From Planococcus maritimus (GTDB taxonomy: Bacteria; Bacillota; Bacilli; Bacillales_A; Planococcaceae), in NCBI RefSeq assembly GCF_001687625.2, contig NZ_CP016538.2:1332501-1396500 (forward strand): a DNA stretch of 64,000 bases. The letters are read 5' to 3'. The notes below the pieces were generated by a model that saw only the letters and a program-made list of their open reading frames with translations, had not been told where the DNA came from and ran no database searches. A program made the translations under genes and the position numbers. This document shows, in pieces, positions 37,023 to 47,314 of this stretch (positions within the stretch are counted from its first letter, which is position 1; each line of letters opens with the position of its first letter).

Positions 37023-37952
37023 TTGAGAAAAATCATTGTAGGGTCAAGAAGAAGTAAACTTGCGTTGACGCAAACCAATCAATTTATCGACAAAATGAAA
37101 GCGGCAGGTGCGCCGTTCGAGTTCGAAATCAAAGAAATCGTCACAAAAGGCGACCGCATCCTGGATGTGCAATTATCAAAAGTCGGAGGCAAAGGGCTGT
37201 TTGTTAAAGAAATCGAAGAAGCGCTCTATGCCAAAGAAATTGATTTTGCCGTCCACAGCATGAAAGATATGCCAGCCGTTCTTCCTGAAGGGTTAACGAT
37301 TGGCTGTATTCCCGACCGAGAAGACCCACGCGATGCGTTTATCTCGAATGACCACGTAAAATTGATGGATTTGCCAGTCGGTGCAGTTGTAGGCACAAGC
37401 AGCTTGCGACGCAGCTCACAGCTTCTGTTGTTGCGCCCGGACCTTGATGTCCAGTGGATCCGTGGCAATATCGATACACGCCTCTCGAAGCTCCATGCAG
37501 GCGATTTCGATGCCATTATCCTGGCAGCAGCCGGCCTGAAACGTATGGGCTGGGGCGATGATATCGTTACCGAATTCATGAAAACAGAAGATTGTCTGCC
37601 AGCAATCGGCCAAGGAGCACTCGCTATTGAATGCCGCGAAGGCGACGAAGAGCTTCTAGCAGAATTGGCGAAAATAACGGATAAAGAAACAGAGCTTGCC
37701 GTAACGGCAGAACGTAAATTCCTAAAAGACATGAATGGCAGCTGCCAAGTGCCGATTGCAGGATATGCGACAGTCTCTGGAGATGAAGTTTCTTTTACTG
37801 GATTGATTTCTTCTCCTGAAGCTGACCAAGTGTACAAAGAATCCGCAGCAGGCAAAGACCCGGTTGAAGCGGGACGCATTGTGGCTGAAAAAATCAGTGC
37901 TCAAGGCGGCTATGATTTGATTCAACGCGTCATTGCCGAGAGCAATGTATAA
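37023..37952 (+). CDS. hemC: Hydroxymethylbilane synthase
   Basis: Polymerises four porphobilinogens to hydroxymethylbilane. It has 309 residues from TTG 37023, with AAAGGTAGG upstream. Signature segments are [13 protein letters not shown] (3-15), the [10 protein letters not shown] loop (about 78-87), [12 protein letters not shown] (about 126-137), and the dipyrromethane-binding cysteine in [12 protein letters not shown] (about residue 241). It overlaps hemD by 8 bases. Confidence 0.96.
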   Translation: MRKIIVGSRRSKLALTQTNQFIDKMKAAGAPFEFEIKEIVTKGDRILDVQLSKVGGKGLFVKEIEEALYAKEIDFAVHSMKDMPAVLPEGLTIGCIPDREDPRDAFISNDHVKLMDLPVGAVVGTSSLRRSSQLLLLRPDLDVQWIRGNIDTRLSKLHAGDFDAIILAAAGLKRMGWGDDIVTEFMKTEDCLPAIGQGALAIECREGDEELLAELAKITDKETELAVTAERKFLKDMNGSCQVPIAGYATVSGDEVSFTGLISSPEADQVYKESAAGKDPVEAGRIVAEKISAQGGYDLIQRVIAESNV

Positions 37953-38631
37953 GAAAAAACCGGTCATCATTTTTACCGGCAGCCGCCTGCCGAAAGAAGC
38001 GGCGGAACTGGCCCAGCAGATAGGGGCGCAAGTAGAGTATTTTCCGCTGATCGAAACGGTGCTGCGAGATACTTCAGCACCTGATTTCGGCCGTTACGGC
38101 TGGCTCATTTTCACGAGCCGCAACAGCGCGGAGGCATTTTGCAAGCTGCGCCCTAAAACCTCAGCGAAAATTGCGGCTGTCGGCGACAAGACCGCTGAAA
38201 TGCTTGAAGCGAACGGCTATTCAGTCGACTTCATCCCAACAACGTTCAGTGCCGATGTTTTTGTTCGGGAATTCCCGGACATCGCCGGCAAGGAACGCTG
38301 TTTGTTTGTCAGGGGCGCTCTTGCGAAAGACACGATCTTGTCGATGTCTCTTGAAATCGATGAATGGACCGTTTACGACACGGTCAAAAAACACAGCAAT
38401 GCACAAGCGCTCGCTGAAATGTCCGATGTCACGATTATTTTCGCCAGCCCGTCGGCAGTTGCTGCTTATACGGAGGCCGGAGGAAATTTTAAGGGCATTC
38501 GGACTGCTGCGATCGGCCATATTACTGAAAGAGCCATAGTGGAAGCGGGAGGAGACGTTGATTTCCGCCCGGAAACCTATACGTATCTTGAAATCATCCA
38601 GTCAATAGCGAAAGGAAGTTGCAGTTTATGA
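37945..38631 (+). CDS. hemD: Uroporphyrinogen-III synthase
   Basis: Closes hydroxymethylbilane to uroporphyrinogen III with inversion of ring D. It has 228 residues from ATG 37945. The family is poorly conserved; visible marks are [16 protein letters not shown] at the N-terminus, [15 protein letters not shown] (about 50-64), and the [15 protein letters not shown] segment (about 168-182). Operon position between hemC and hemB supports the call. It overlaps both neighbours (8 and 4 bases). Confidence 0.92.
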   Translation: MYKKKPVIIFTGSRLPKEAAELAQQIGAQVEYFPLIETVLRDTSAPDFGRYGWLIFTSRNSAEAFCKLRPKTSAKIAAVGDKTAEMLEANGYSVDFIPTTFSADVFVREFPDIAGKERCLFVRGALAKDTILSMSLEIDEWTVYDTVKKHSNAQALAEMSDVTIIFASPSAVAAYTEAGGNFKGIRTAAIGHITERAIVEAGGDVDFRPETYTYLEIIQSIAKGSCSL

Positions 38632-39608
38632 AAGACTTGAAATTCGATCGCCATCGCCGTTTGCGCGGTTCTGCCAATCTTCGTGCCATGGTCCGTGAAA
38701 CCTCAATTCAAAAAGAGGATTTCATTTACCCGATTTTTGTCGTAGAAGGCGAAGAATATAAAAAAGAAATTTCTTCTATGCCAGGCGTCTACCACTACTC
38801 GATTGATCGCCTTGGCGAAGAGTTGGACGAAGTGGTCGAGCTCGGCATTCCGTCCGTTATTCTTTTCGGTGTGCCGAAAGATAAAGACCCGGTTGGTTCA
38901 CAAGCGTATCATGACCACGCGATCACACAAGAAGCGATCCGTTTTGCGAAACAGCGCCACCCGGAACTCGTCGTCATTGCTGATACGTGCTTGTGCCAAT
39001 ATACAGATCACGGCCATTGCGGTGTGATCGAAGACGGCGTTATCTTGAACGATGAGTCGCTTGATCTATTGGCTCGCACGGCTGTGTCTCAAGCGAAAGC
39101 TGGGGCAGATATCATTGCGCCGTCGAATATGATGGACGGCTTTGTAGCAGCGATTCGCTACGGCCTGGATGAAGCTGGATTCAGCCATATTCCAATCATG
39201 TCATATGGTGTGAAATACGCCTCTGCATACTACGGGCCATTCCGTGAGGCAGCCCATTCAACGCCTCAATTCGGCGACCGCAAAACTTACCAGATGGATC
39301 CGGCCAACCGCATGGAAGCACTTCGCGAGGCATCATCCGATGTCAATGAAGGCGCAGATTTCATGATCGTTAAACCGGCACTGTCTTATCTTGATATTAT
39401 TCGTGAAGTCCGCGATAACTTCGATATTCCAATTGTCGCTTACAATGTTTCCGGCGAATACGCCATGGTCAAAGCAGCCGCGCAAAACGGCTGGGTTGAT
39501 GAAGAGAAAATCGTTCTTGAAACTTTGCTCAGCATGAAACGTGCTGGGGCAGACATTCTCATGTCGTACCACGCAAAAGATGCGGTACGCTGGTTGGAGG
39601 GGAAATAA
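38628..39608 (+). CDS. hemB: Delta-aminolevulinic acid dehydratase
   Basis: Condenses two ALA to porphobilinogen. It has 326 residues from ATG 38628 (AAAGGAAG upstream, ATGA overlap with hemD). The zinc-binding cysteines are in [15 protein letters not shown] (about 121-135). The two Schiff-base lysines are in [15 protein letters not shown] (about 199) and [11 protein letters not shown] (about 251). The active-site segment IAPSNMMDG is intact. Confidence 0.97.
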   Translation: MKDLKFDRHRRLRGSANLRAMVRETSIQKEDFIYPIFVVEGEEYKKEISSMPGVYHYSIDRLGEELDEVVELGIPSVILFGVPKDKDPVGSQAYHDHAITQEAIRFAKQRHPELVVIADTCLCQYTDHGHCGVIEDGVILNDESLDLLARTAVSQAKAGADIIAPSNMMDGFVAAIRYGLDEAGFSHIPIMSYGVKYASAYYGPFREAAHSTPQFGDRKTYQMDPANRMEALREASSDVNEGADFMIVKPALSYLDIIREVRDNFDIPIVAYNVSGEYAMVKAAAQNGWVDEEKIVLETLLSMKRAGADILMSYHAKDAVRWLEGK

Positions 39609-39609
39609 G

Positions 39610-40896
39610 ATGGGATACGAAAATTCTAAACAAGCATTCACAGAAGCAAAACCATTAATGCCAGGCGGCGTCAATAGCCCGGTACGCGCATTTAAATCGG
39701 TCAATATGGAACCCATTTTCATGCAATCCGGAAACGGCGCAACCATTACCGATATCGATGGCAATACGTATATCGATTACGTTTTGTCGTGGGGGCCGCT
39801 GATTCTTGGCCATGCCCATCCTGAAGTGGTTCAAGCGATCCAGGAGCAGGCAACGCTCGGTACGTCTTTCGGCGCACCGACGATCCTCGAAAACGATATG
39901 GCGAAACTAGTGCAAGAGCGCGTGCCGTCGATCGAAATGGTCCGCATGGTCTCATCCGGTACTGAAGCAACGATGAGCGCACTTCGCGTAGCGCGTGGCT
40001 ATACCGGACGCAACAAGATCCTGAAATTTGAAGGCTGCTACCACGGCCATGGCGATAGCCTATTGATCAAAGCAGGATCGGGTGTCGCGACACTCGGTTT
40101 GCCCGATTCACCAGGCGTTCCGGAATCAGTTGCGAAAAACACCATCACGGTGCCTTACAATGATTTGGAAAGCGTGCGTCTCGCATTCCGTGAATTCGGC
40201 GACGACTTAGCAGCAGTAATCGTCGAGCCGGTTGCCGGCAATATGGGTGTTGTGCCGCCAACTGAAGGATTCCTTCAAGAGTTGCGCAATTTGACGCATG
40301 AAAACGGCACCGTTTTAATCTTCGATGAAGTCATGACCGGCTTCCGCGTCGGTTACAATTGCGCTCAAGGGCATTATAACGTGACGCCTGATATGACTTG
40401 CCTTGGCAAAGTCATCGGCGGCGGATTGCCAGTCGGCGCATTCGGCGGCAAGCGCGAAATCATGGAACAAGTGGCACCAAGCGGTTCTATTTATCAGGCA
40501 GGTACGTTGTCGGGTAACCCGCTCGCCATGCGTGCAGGCTTTGAGACTTTATCCCATCTTGACGAATCAAGCTACGAAACATTCGTTAAACGTGGTGATG
40601 AGCTAGAAAAAGGGTTCCGTGAAGCTGCTGAAAAATACAATATCCCGCATACGGTTAACCGTGCTGGTTCGATGATCGGCTTTTTCTTCACGAACGAGGA
40701 AGTGACGAACTTTGAAACGGCTTCGAGTTCCGATCTGGAGTTGTTTGCGGAGTACTACCGTTTGATGACGGAAGAAGGCATTTACTTGCCGCCATCTCAG
40801 TTTGAGGGCATGTTCCTATCGACTGCCCATACACCTGAACATATCGAGCGCACAGTTCAAGCATTCCATAACGTGTTTGCGAAGTTGGCCCGATAA
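39610..40896 (+). CDS. hemL: Glutamate-1-semialdehyde 2,1-aminomutase
   Basis: PLP enzyme that forms ALA in the C5 pathway. It has 428 residues from ATG 39610, one base after the hemB stop; the frame extends upstream inside hemB. The PLP lysine is in [18 protein letters not shown] (about residue 267). [13 protein letters not shown] is at 17-29, and [20 protein letters not shown] binds the cofactor phosphate. Last gene of hemAXCDBL. Confidence 0.97.
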   Translation: MGYENSKQAFTEAKPLMPGGVNSPVRAFKSVNMEPIFMQSGNGATITDIDGNTYIDYVLSWGPLILGHAHPEVVQAIQEQATLGTSFGAPTILENDMAKLVQERVPSIEMVRMVSSGTEATMSALRVARGYTGRNKILKFEGCYHGHGDSLLIKAGSGVATLGLPDSPGVPESVAKNTITVPYNDLESVRLAFREFGDDLAAVIVEPVAGNMGVVPPTEGFLQELRNLTHENGTVLIFDEVMTGFRVGYNCAQGHYNVTPDMTCLGKVIGGGLPVGAFGGKREIMEQVAPSGSIYQAGTLSGNPLAMRAGFETLSHLDESSYETFVKRGDELEKGFREAAEKYNIPHTVNRAGSMIGFFFTNEEVTNFETASSSDLELFAEYYRLMTEEGIYLPPSQFEGMFLSTAHTPEHIERTVQAFHNVFAKLAR

Positions 40897-40906
40897 GTGA
40901 AATATT

Positions 40907-40951
40907 CCGTCCTCACAGGCCAGTTAAAATGGCTTATGAGGGCGGTTTTTT
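40907..40951 (+). terminator. Terminator after hemL
   Basis: CCGTCCTCA pairs with TGAGGGCGG (one G-U) with an inner GGCC/GGC match and a run of six T residues. Confidence 0.85.
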
Positions 40952-41104
40952 GTGAATAAATTTAACCTGTGTTTTGAAGATTATTAATTTATAAAGCTCA
41001 TGGTTTAGCAGTAGTGCTTTACATCGACTAGGCTTTATTATTTTCGAGAAGGTCTATTTCTTTGTGATAGTCTGGTAATATAAAACTAATGTGAATTTTG
41101 TTTA

Positions 41105-42172
41105 GTGAAAGTTGGTAACGCTGTGAAATCATTTCTACTCACTTTGGCCATTGCGCTTACAGCTGGCTTTTTGTTTAGCTTGACCGGCTTGTTTCTGCCC
41201 TGGCTGTTAGGGCCGATGGCAGCTTTTCTTATCTTACGGCAACTGACCGATATGAACTTCCGCTGGCCAAAAGTATTCCGGACACTGGGATTATTGCTGC
41301 TCGGTGTCCAGATCGGGGCAGCATTCACGCAAGAGGCGGTGCTGCTGATGGGGGCAGATCTGCCGTATATGTTCGTGATGACCATTGCGGTTGTCGCATT
41401 TTCCTTACTGCTTGGCCTGTTGTTTCAACGCATGACGCGCGTAACCATGTCGACAGCCTTGCTCGGTTCAATGCCGGGGGGCTTGTCGCAAATGGTGCTG
41501 ATCGCTGAAGAAGTGAAATCGGCCAATGTCACTGTTGTTTCGGTCATGCAGACCTTTCGCATCTTGCTCATCGTGTTTACCGTGCCGCTTGCCGCAGGAT
41601 TCTTGTCGGGACGCGTGCCTGGTGATATGACGGAAGCGAGCTTTCGGTTCTCGCCTTATGCGTTTGGCATCGCCCTGGTCGTTGGTTATGTGTTGTACTG
41701 GATCATGAAACGCATTTCCTTTCCAGCTCGTGAGTTAATGGCGCCCGTTTTGGCGATGGCACTCGTCCAAACTTTAACCGGCAGTGATTTAGTCGACTTG
41801 CCGAGCCTTGTCGTCATCGTCGCGCAAGTACTCATCGGGACGCATCTTGGCTTGTCGATGGAAAAGCTTGGCGATTCCATGGACGGCCGGATTGCGGGTG
41901 CCGTTTTCCTAAATACTGTGTTGCTCATCGCGTTTTCGGCAGGTCTCGCTTATGGCTTAGAGCTGCTTTTGCCGGAGTATCTATTTCTCGATTTCTTTTT
42001 GAGTGCAGCGCCCGGTGGCATGGCGGAGATGACCATCACAGCACTCGAAGCTGGGGCGGATGTGCCGCTTGTGACAAGCTTTCATTTGTTCCGTTTGTTC
42101 TTTATTCTCCTCGTCGCCGCGCCACTCGTTTCTTACTACGTGAAAAAGCTTGACGCTAAATCAGGCTATTGA
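41105..42172 (+). CDS. AbrB-family membrane protein (AbrB duplication type)
   Basis: A 355-residue polytopic membrane protein of the family named after E. coli AbrB, unrelated to the Bacillus transition-state regulator. Two similar halves each have a hydrophobic GPMAAF- or APGGMAEM-type turn (LPWLLGPMAAFLIL near 30-43; SMPGGLSQMVLIAEE near 119-133; AAPGGMAEMTITALEAGAD near 298-316). About ten membrane segments. Transport function is inferred only. The start is uncertain: GTG 41105 or GTG 41123, neither with a strong ribosome site. It stands where B. subtilis carries spoVID and ysxE. The valS promoter overlaps its 3' end. Confidence 0.82.
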   Translation: MKVGNAVKSFLLTLAIALTAGFLFSLTGLFLPWLLGPMAAFLILRQLTDMNFRWPKVFRTLGLLLLGVQIGAAFTQEAVLLMGADLPYMFVMTIAVVAFSLLLGLLFQRMTRVTMSTALLGSMPGGLSQMVLIAEEVKSANVTVVSVMQTFRILLIVFTVPLAAGFLSGRVPGDMTEASFRFSPYAFGIALVVGYVLYWIMKRISFPARELMAPVLAMALVQTLTGSDLVDLPSLVVIVAQVLIGTHLGLSMEKLGDSMDGRIAGAVFLNTVLLIAFSAGLAYGLELLLPEYLFLDFFLSAAPGGMAEMTITALEAGADVPLVTSFHLFRLFFILLVAAPLVSYYVKKLDAKSGY

Positions 42173-42179
42173 GTACAAT
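42150..42179 (+). promoter_or_regulatory. Promoter of the valS T-box leader
   Basis: TTGACG at 42150-42155, an 18-base spacer, and TACAAT at 42174-42179. It lies across the stop codon of the upstream gene. Confidence 0.65.
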
Positions 42180-42185
42180 AAGCTT

Positions 42186-42431
42186 AATAGGATATAGATG
42201 CGTAGATGAGGATAGTAAAATGCCGGGAACATTTCAGAGAGAGAGCCGAGTGGTGAGAGGCTTTCATGGACCGCATTTGAATGTCACCTCGGAGCAGTTG
42301 CCGTGAAATGAGTAGCGGGAACCGGATGCGAATCCGTTATCGAACTTGAGAGCCAGGCGAATTCTGCCTGTGTATAAAGGTGGTACCGCGAAAAACTCCT
42401 TCGTCCTTTACGAGACGACAGGAGTTTTTTT
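42186..42431 (+). ncRNA. T-box riboswitch of valS with valine specifier
   Basis: The invariant T-box AAGGTGGTACCGCG is at 42377-42390. Stem I carries GAGAGCCGAGTGGTGAGAG and the specifier loop GAAT-GTC-ACC, with GTC (Val) at 42283-42285. The terminator AAAAACTCCT...AGGAGTTTTTTT is at 42391-42431. Uncharged tRNA-Val should stabilise the antiterminator and allow valS transcription. Confidence 0.95.
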
Positions 42432-42491
42432 GTATTCATTTTTAAGTTCGACAGAATATGTGCCGTGTGTTGGCCAAGAGGAGGAATTTGG

Positions 42492-45125
42492 ATGAGCAAG
42501 CAATTATCAACGAAATACGAACCGCAGGCAATCGAACAAGGGCGTTACGACTGGTGGGTGGACAATAAGTTCTTCGAAGCAAAACCCGAAAGCGGCAAGA
42601 CGCCGTACACGATCGTCATTCCGCCGCCAAACGTAACCGGCAAATTGCATTTAGGCCATGCATGGGATACCACTTTACAAGACATCATGACACGCATGAA
42701 GCGTATGCAAGGCTATGATGCATTGTGGCTACCGGGGATGGACCATGCTGGCATCGCGACACAGGCAAAAGTAGAAGGGAAATTGAAAGAAGAAGGGCGT
42801 TCACGCCACGACATGGGCCGTGAAGCGTTTCTTGAAGAGTCATGGAAATGGAAAGAAGAATACGCAGGCCATATCCGCCAGCAATGGTCGAAGCTTGGCC
42901 TAGGACTTGATTATTCACGTGAGCGTTTCACTTTAGACGATGGCTTGTCTAAAGCGGTGCGCGAAGTATTCGTCAAATTGTACGAAAAGAAATTGATCTA
43001 CCGCGGCAAATACATCATCAACTGGGACCCGGCGACACAAACGGCAATCTCCGATATCGAAGTAATTTACAAAGACGTCCAAGGCGCGTTTTACCATATG
43101 CGCTATCCGCTTGCAGACGGGTCGGGACATATTGAAATCGCAACGACGCGTCCAGAGACGATGCTCGGCGATACAGCGGTAGCGGTTCATCCAAGAGATG
43201 AGCGCTATCAGCATTTAATTGGCAAAAAAGTCATCTTGCCGATTGTCGGCCGTGAAATTGACATTGTTGCCGATGAGTATGTAGACCGTGAGTTCGGAAG
43301 CGGCGCTGTCAAGATTACCCCTGCACATGACCCGAACGACTTTGAAATTGGCAATCGCCATAACCTGGAACGCGTTCTGATCATGCACGAAGACGGTTCC
43401 ATGAACGAAAATGCCGGCAAGTACGAAGGCATGGACCGCTTTGAATGCCGTAAAGCGATCATTAAAGACTTGCAGGACATGGATGTTTTGTTCAAAATCG
43501 AAGAACATTTGCACTCAGTCGGACATTCCGAGCGCAGCGGCGCCGTTGTCGAACCGTATCTATCGACGCAATGGTTCGTAGACATGCAGCCACTTGCGAA
43601 AGCGGCTGTTGATAGCCAGAAGAGCGAAGGCGGCGTCAACTTTGTGCCGGATCGTTTTGAGAAAACGTATTTGCACTGGATGGAAAATATCCGCGACTGG
43701 TGCATCTCCCGTCAATTATGGTGGGGCCATCAAATCCCGGCTTGGTACCATAATGAAACCGGCGAAATCTATGTCGGCCACGTTGCACCAGAAGATGCCG
43801 AAAACTGGACGCAAGATGAAGACGTTCTGGATACATGGTTCTCATCTGCACTATGGCCGTTCTCGACACTCGGCTGGCCGGAAGAAAACGATGAGTTGAG
43901 CCGTTATTACCCGACCGATGCTCTCGTGACGGGCTATGACATCATCAACTTCTGGGTATCGCGCATGATTTTCCAAGCGCTGGAGTTCACTGGCGAAAAG
44001 CCATTTAAAGACGTGCTCATCCACGGACTTGTTCGCGATGCAGAAGGTCGCAAAATGTCGAAATCACTCGGTAATGGCGTTGACCCGATGGATGTCATCG
44101 CAGAATACGGTGCCGATTCCTTGCGCTACTTCCTGGCGACTGCCTCGTCTCCAGGACAAGATCTGCGCTACTCGAACGATAAAGTCGAGTCGGTGTGGAA
44201 CTTCGCCAACAAAATCTGGAACGCTTCGCGCTTTGCGATGATGAACATGGAAGGCATGGAACACCAAGACATCGATTTGTCTGGCGAGAAGTCCGTGGCT
44301 GACACATGGATTTTGACACGCCTAAACGAAACGATCGAGCAAGTGACAGGCCTTGCGGAACGTTACGAATTTGGGGAAGTCGGCCGCCTATTGTACAACT
44401 TCATCTGGGATGATTTCTGTGACTGGTATATCGAAATGGCGAAATTGCCATTGTACGGAGAAGACGAGCAAGCGAAAGCGATGACGCGTTCGGTGCTCGC
44501 ATACGTGCTCGATAACACGATGCGCTTGCTGCATCCGTTCATGCCATTTATCACAGAAGAAATCTGGCAGAACTTGCCGACAGAAGGCGAATCCATCACG
44601 ATTGCCGCTTGGCCGACAGTGAATGCTGAACTTAGCGACAACGATAAAGCTAACAGCATGAAACTGTTGATGGACGTGATCCGTTCGGTCCGCACGATCC
44701 GTGCCGAAGTACAGACGCCGATGAGCAAAAAAGTGCCAATGACGATCAGCGCGAAAGACGAAACGACGTTATCGGTGCTTGAAGAAAATGCGGCGTACAT
44801 CGAACGTTTCTGCAACCCGGAGACTTTGACGATCGGCCACAACATCGAAGCACCAGAGAAATCGATGTCAGCGGTCGTATCCGGAGCGGAATTGTTCATG
44901 CCGCTTGAAGGTTTGATCGATATCGAAGAAGAACTGAAACGCCTGCAAAAAGAACTCGACAAATGGGCAAAAGAAGTGAAACTCGTTCAAGGCAAATTGT
45001 CGAACGAACGCTTCGTATCGAAAGCACCGGAAGCGGTAGTGGCAGAGGAGCGCAAGAAAGAAGCGGATTACCTCGAGAAACACGCAACGGTTGAAAAACG
45101 CATGGAAGAATTGAAGAATTTGTAA
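42492..45125 (+). CDS. valS: Valyl-tRNA synthetase
   Basis: Class I synthetase that charges tRNA-Val. It has 877 residues from ATG 42492 (AGAGGAGG upstream). The HIGH motif is [15 protein letters not shown] (about 47-61). The CP1 editing domain follows ([17 protein letters not shown]). KMSKS is in [11 protein letters not shown] (about 520-530). The C-terminal coiled-coil arm is at about 810-877. Controlled by the T-box. Confidence 0.98.
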   Translation: MSKQLSTKYEPQAIEQGRYDWWVDNKFFEAKPESGKTPYTIVIPPPNVTGKLHLGHAWDTTLQDIMTRMKRMQGYDALWLPGMDHAGIATQAKVEGKLKEEGRSRHDMGREAFLEESWKWKEEYAGHIRQQWSKLGLGLDYSRERFTLDDGLSKAVREVFVKLYEKKLIYRGKYIINWDPATQTAISDIEVIYKDVQGAFYHMRYPLADGSGHIEIATTRPETMLGDTAVAVHPRDERYQHLIGKKVILPIVGREIDIVADEYVDREFGSGAVKITPAHDPNDFEIGNRHNLERVLIMHEDGSMNENAGKYEGMDRFECRKAIIKDLQDMDVLFKIEEHLHSVGHSERSGAVVEPYLSTQWFVDMQPLAKAAVDSQKSEGGVNFVPDRFEKTYLHWMENIRDWCISRQLWWGHQIPAWYHNETGEIYVGHVAPEDAENWTQDEDVLDTWFSSALWPFSTLGWPEENDELSRYYPTDALVTGYDIINFWVSRMIFQALEFTGEKPFKDVLIHGLVRDAEGRKMSKSLGNGVDPMDVIAEYGADSLRYFLATASSPGQDLRYSNDKVESVWNFANKIWNASRFAMMNMEGMEHQDIDLSGEKSVADTWILTRLNETIEQVTGLAERYEFGEVGRLLYNFIWDDFCDWYIEMAKLPLYGEDEQAKAMTRSVLAYVLDNTMRLLHPFMPFITEEIWQNLPTEGESITIAAWPTVNAELSDNDKANSMKLLMDVIRSVRTIRAEVQTPMSKKVPMTISAKDETTLSVLEENAAYIERFCNPETLTIGHNIEAPEKSMSAVVSGAELFMPLEGLIDIEEELKRLQKELDKWAKEVKLVQGKLSNERFVSKAPEAVVAEERKKEADYLEKHATVEKRMEELKNL

Positions 45126-45128
45126 TAT

Positions 45129-45165
45129 AAAAAAGCGATTCCCCTCGATTGGGGAATCGCTTTTT
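45129..45165 (+). terminator. Terminator after valS (T1)
   Basis: AAAAAAGCGATTCCCC and GGGGAATCGCTTTTT around TCGATT. An almost identical copy lies at 45550. Confidence 0.95.
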
Positions 45166-45259
45166 CAGAGTGTTGAAGAAGTCCGCAGTTCACTCTCAAT
45201 TATGAAAAAGAGAATCTTTTTCTATAGCCAACAGTCAATAACCTCTCTAAGTATTTGGA

Positions 45260-45514
45260 GAAGCGTTCGCTCGTAAACCCTTCTGCTCAATAATGCTACG
45301 CATTACTTTCGCAAAGATAAGGCCTCCCGTAGGTCGACCTTATCTTTCCTGTGGATCAGCGAGACGACCGAGACCCCGCAAGAAATGAATGAGTGAAGCT
45401 TAGCTGAACGCATTCATTTGCGACGCATCTGCCACGCAGATGTAGGAGCACAAGGGTTTCAAAGCGGCTGAGGAGGCTTGGGCGCGAGCCCACGGAAAGC
45501 GAGCGATAAGCTTC
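45260..45514. repeat. Palindromic intergenic repeat, copy A3, with inserted hairpin modules
   Basis: The ends GAAGCGTTCGCTCG and CGAGCGATAAGCTTC are complementary. The core AGCGAGAC-n4-GAGACCCCGCAA is at 45358, and the right part is GGCTGAGGAGGCTTGGGCGC. Compared with copy A4 it carries two extra inserts: an AAGATAAGG/CCTTATCTT hairpin left of the core, and module C (45383-45459) right of it. It lies between the convergent valS and ATP-grasp genes; no ORF here is convincing. Confidence 0.8.
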
Positions 45515-45549
45515 GGAAAATACGACTTTATCACTTTCTCGACAGCCTG

Positions 45550-45587
45550 AAAAAAGCGATTCCCCTTGATTGGGGAATCGCTTTTTT
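45550..45587. terminator. Bidirectional terminator (T2), end of the ATP-grasp operon
   Basis: AAAAAAGCGATTCCCC and GGGGAATCGCTTTTTT around TTGATT; same stem as T1. It covers the stop codon of the minus-strand gene at 45586. Confidence 0.92.
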
Positions 45588-46380
45588 AGTTCCGGTCATA
45601 TTCGCGGAACGGATAGTTTTGGTCGAGCTTCGTGAAATGACGTGCCAAGAGTTCGGCGATGTTATCGCCGTGTGTTTGATAAAAAGAGCGTGCGCCGACG
45701 GGGTCTTCGATTTCGTTAAACAAATGGCGACCGTCTTCTAATAGAAGAAAATCGATGCCGAGGTAATCGCTCTTCAAAGCTTCGGCAATTTTTTTGATGT
45801 CTTGCCGCTGCGAAGCCGATAGCTCAAAGCGTTCAACAGTAGCGCCAAGAGAATAATTTGCTTTGAATGAATCGGTGGCACTGCGTTTCACGGCGCCGAC
45901 GATTTCCTTGCCAATCACATAGGCCCGGACATCGGCTATGTGCGGAACAACAGGCTGATAGAGGAGAGGGGTGTTAGTGTCCGGCTGATCTTGTGGCGAT
46001 TCTACTAGCCACACTTCCTGACCGCCATGGCCGTCAGCGGTTTTAGCGATATAAGGGACCGCAAGCGGCGTTTTCTGTGTCGGGATCACCGGCACGCCGA
46101 GCAACTGCAGCAATTGATAGCTTTGCCATTTGTCGTTAGCGATGCGATTCACTTCTGCGCGGTTGATTAACCGGACACCGTGATCCTCTAAAAAACGCGC
46201 AGCGTTGGGCTTCCGAACGCGGAAAAAGACCGATTGACCGTGCATGCGCTTGAGCAATTCCTTGAGCCCGGACTCACTCCAGTCATCCCAAGTGAGCAGC
46301 TCAATCGGATAAAAGCGTTTTAAGTCGTCAATCCATGCCATATTGTGCTGTGCAGATGCAGTTTCATACAAAGCGATCAT
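45586..46380 (-). CDS. ATP-grasp protein, divergent RimK-like
   Basis: A 264-residue protein whose C-terminal two thirds resemble the RimK/LysX ATP-grasp fold. Segments include VPYIAKTADGHGGQEVWLVE (about 108-127), the VVPHIADVRAYVIGKEIVGAVKR strand-loop (about 143-165), FKANYSLGATVERFELSASQ, and the metal-site region LGIDFLLLEDGRHLFNEIED (about 208-227). The asparagine and glutamates of the metal site are kept (NEIEDP). It overlaps its upstream neighbour by 4 bases. Substrate unknown; ATP-dependent carboxylate-amine ligation is the family reaction. Confidence 0.78.
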   Translation of the reverse strand: MIALYETASAQHNMAWIDDLKRFYPIELLTWDDWSESGLKELLKRMHGQSVFFRVRKPNAARFLEDHGVRLINRAEVNRIANDKWQSYQLLQLLGVPVIPTQKTPLAVPYIAKTADGHGGQEVWLVESPQDQPDTNTPLLYQPVVPHIADVRAYVIGKEIVGAVKRSATDSFKANYSLGATVERFELSASQRQDIKKIAEALKSDYLGIDFLLLEDGRHLFNEIEDPVGARSFYQTHGDNIAELLARHFTKLDQNYPFREYDRN

Positions 46381-47240
46381 GACAAATCCTCGACAATATA
46401 GCGAATCATCGCATCGCCGACGTTAATGCCGGTGACATTAAGGATATTGCGAATATGTGCCGCAGCATTGACCTCGCAGACGAGCGTCTCGTCGTTCGGA
46501 CCGTAGAGCAAATCAACGCCGGCAAATACTGCCCCGACGGCTTGAGCCGCATTTAGGGCGAGTTGCTGTTGCTCGGACGTCAACTCGACGGGGAACGCAC
46601 GGCCGCCATTGGTGATGTTCGCACGGAAATCGGTATCAGACTGGCGCTTCATCGCTGCCACGATTTTCCCGCCGACAATATTGACGCGAATATCGCGCCC
46701 GCGGCTTTCTGAGATGAATTCCTGGAAGACGTAATCGATGCCAGACAGGCTTTCGACTTTCTCGTAAAACTGCTTTTCGGTTTCGATCAAATACACTTTC
46801 ATGCCGAACGAGCCGTGCCCTTCCTTGATGATCATCGGCAAGCCAAGCTGATTTAAGACGCCTTCATAATAACCCGAACCTTGGATGGAGAAATTCGGAT
46901 ACACTTTCGGCGCGACGATTGTTTTTGGCATCGGGATTTGCCGTTCAGACAGCCGCAAGTATTGTGTGGCCTTATTGTCACACAAGTCGATGATGGCGGG
47001 ATCGTTATAAACCGGCACGCCTCGGCTTTTGAGGAAATAGCCGAGCAGGATGTCTTTGTCGAGCAACACCGCAAAGTCCGGAAACTTCTGTTGTTCAGAC
47101 AGCGACATTTGAATTTCGTAGTTTTTTTTGATGTCCACTTGGATTCCTTGGCGCTTGGCAGCTTCTGCCATCAATTGCGCTTGGTCTTGAAATTTATCGG
47201 AAACGAGACTTCCGTTATAGATCACCCAACAACTCAGCAT
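46377..47240 (-). CDS. RimK-family ATP-grasp ligase
   Basis: A 287-residue protein of the RimK alpha-L-glutamate ligase family. The pre-ATP-grasp domain holds LLGYFLKSRGVPVYNDP (about 65-81). The ATP-grasp core shows LPMIIKEGHGSFGMKVYLIE (about 133-152), the RimK signature FISESRGRDIRVNIVGGKIV (about 171-190) followed by AAMKRQ and FRANITNGG, and the metal site VCEVNAAAHIRN (about 254). I prefer ATG 47240, which has AAGGTGG 7 bases upstream, over ATG 47246. First of two overlapping ATP-grasp genes; no obvious peptide substrate is encoded beside them. Confidence 0.85.
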   Translation of the reverse strand: MLSCWVIYNGSLVSDKFQDQAQLMAEAAKRQGIQVDIKKNYEIQMSLSEQQKFPDFAVLLDKDILLGYFLKSRGVPVYNDPAIIDLCDNKATQYLRLSERQIPMPKTIVAPKVYPNFSIQGSGYYEGVLNQLGLPMIIKEGHGSFGMKVYLIETEKQFYEKVESLSGIDYVFQEFISESRGRDIRVNIVGGKIVAAMKRQSDTDFRANITNGGRAFPVELTSEQQQLALNAAQAVGAVFAGVDLLYGPNDETLVCEVNAAAHIRNILNVTGINVGDAMIRYIVEDLS

Positions 47241-47314
47241 TTCCATTCCACCTTCATGATATACTCATACGTAAAAAGTGTATCACGTTTACTTAAGGAA
47301 AGAGGTTTTTATTC

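Noticed and set aside
37226-37879. 217-residue minus-strand ORF inside hemC
   Set aside because: Shadow of hemC; Ser/Arg-rich as expected from antisense of biased codons.
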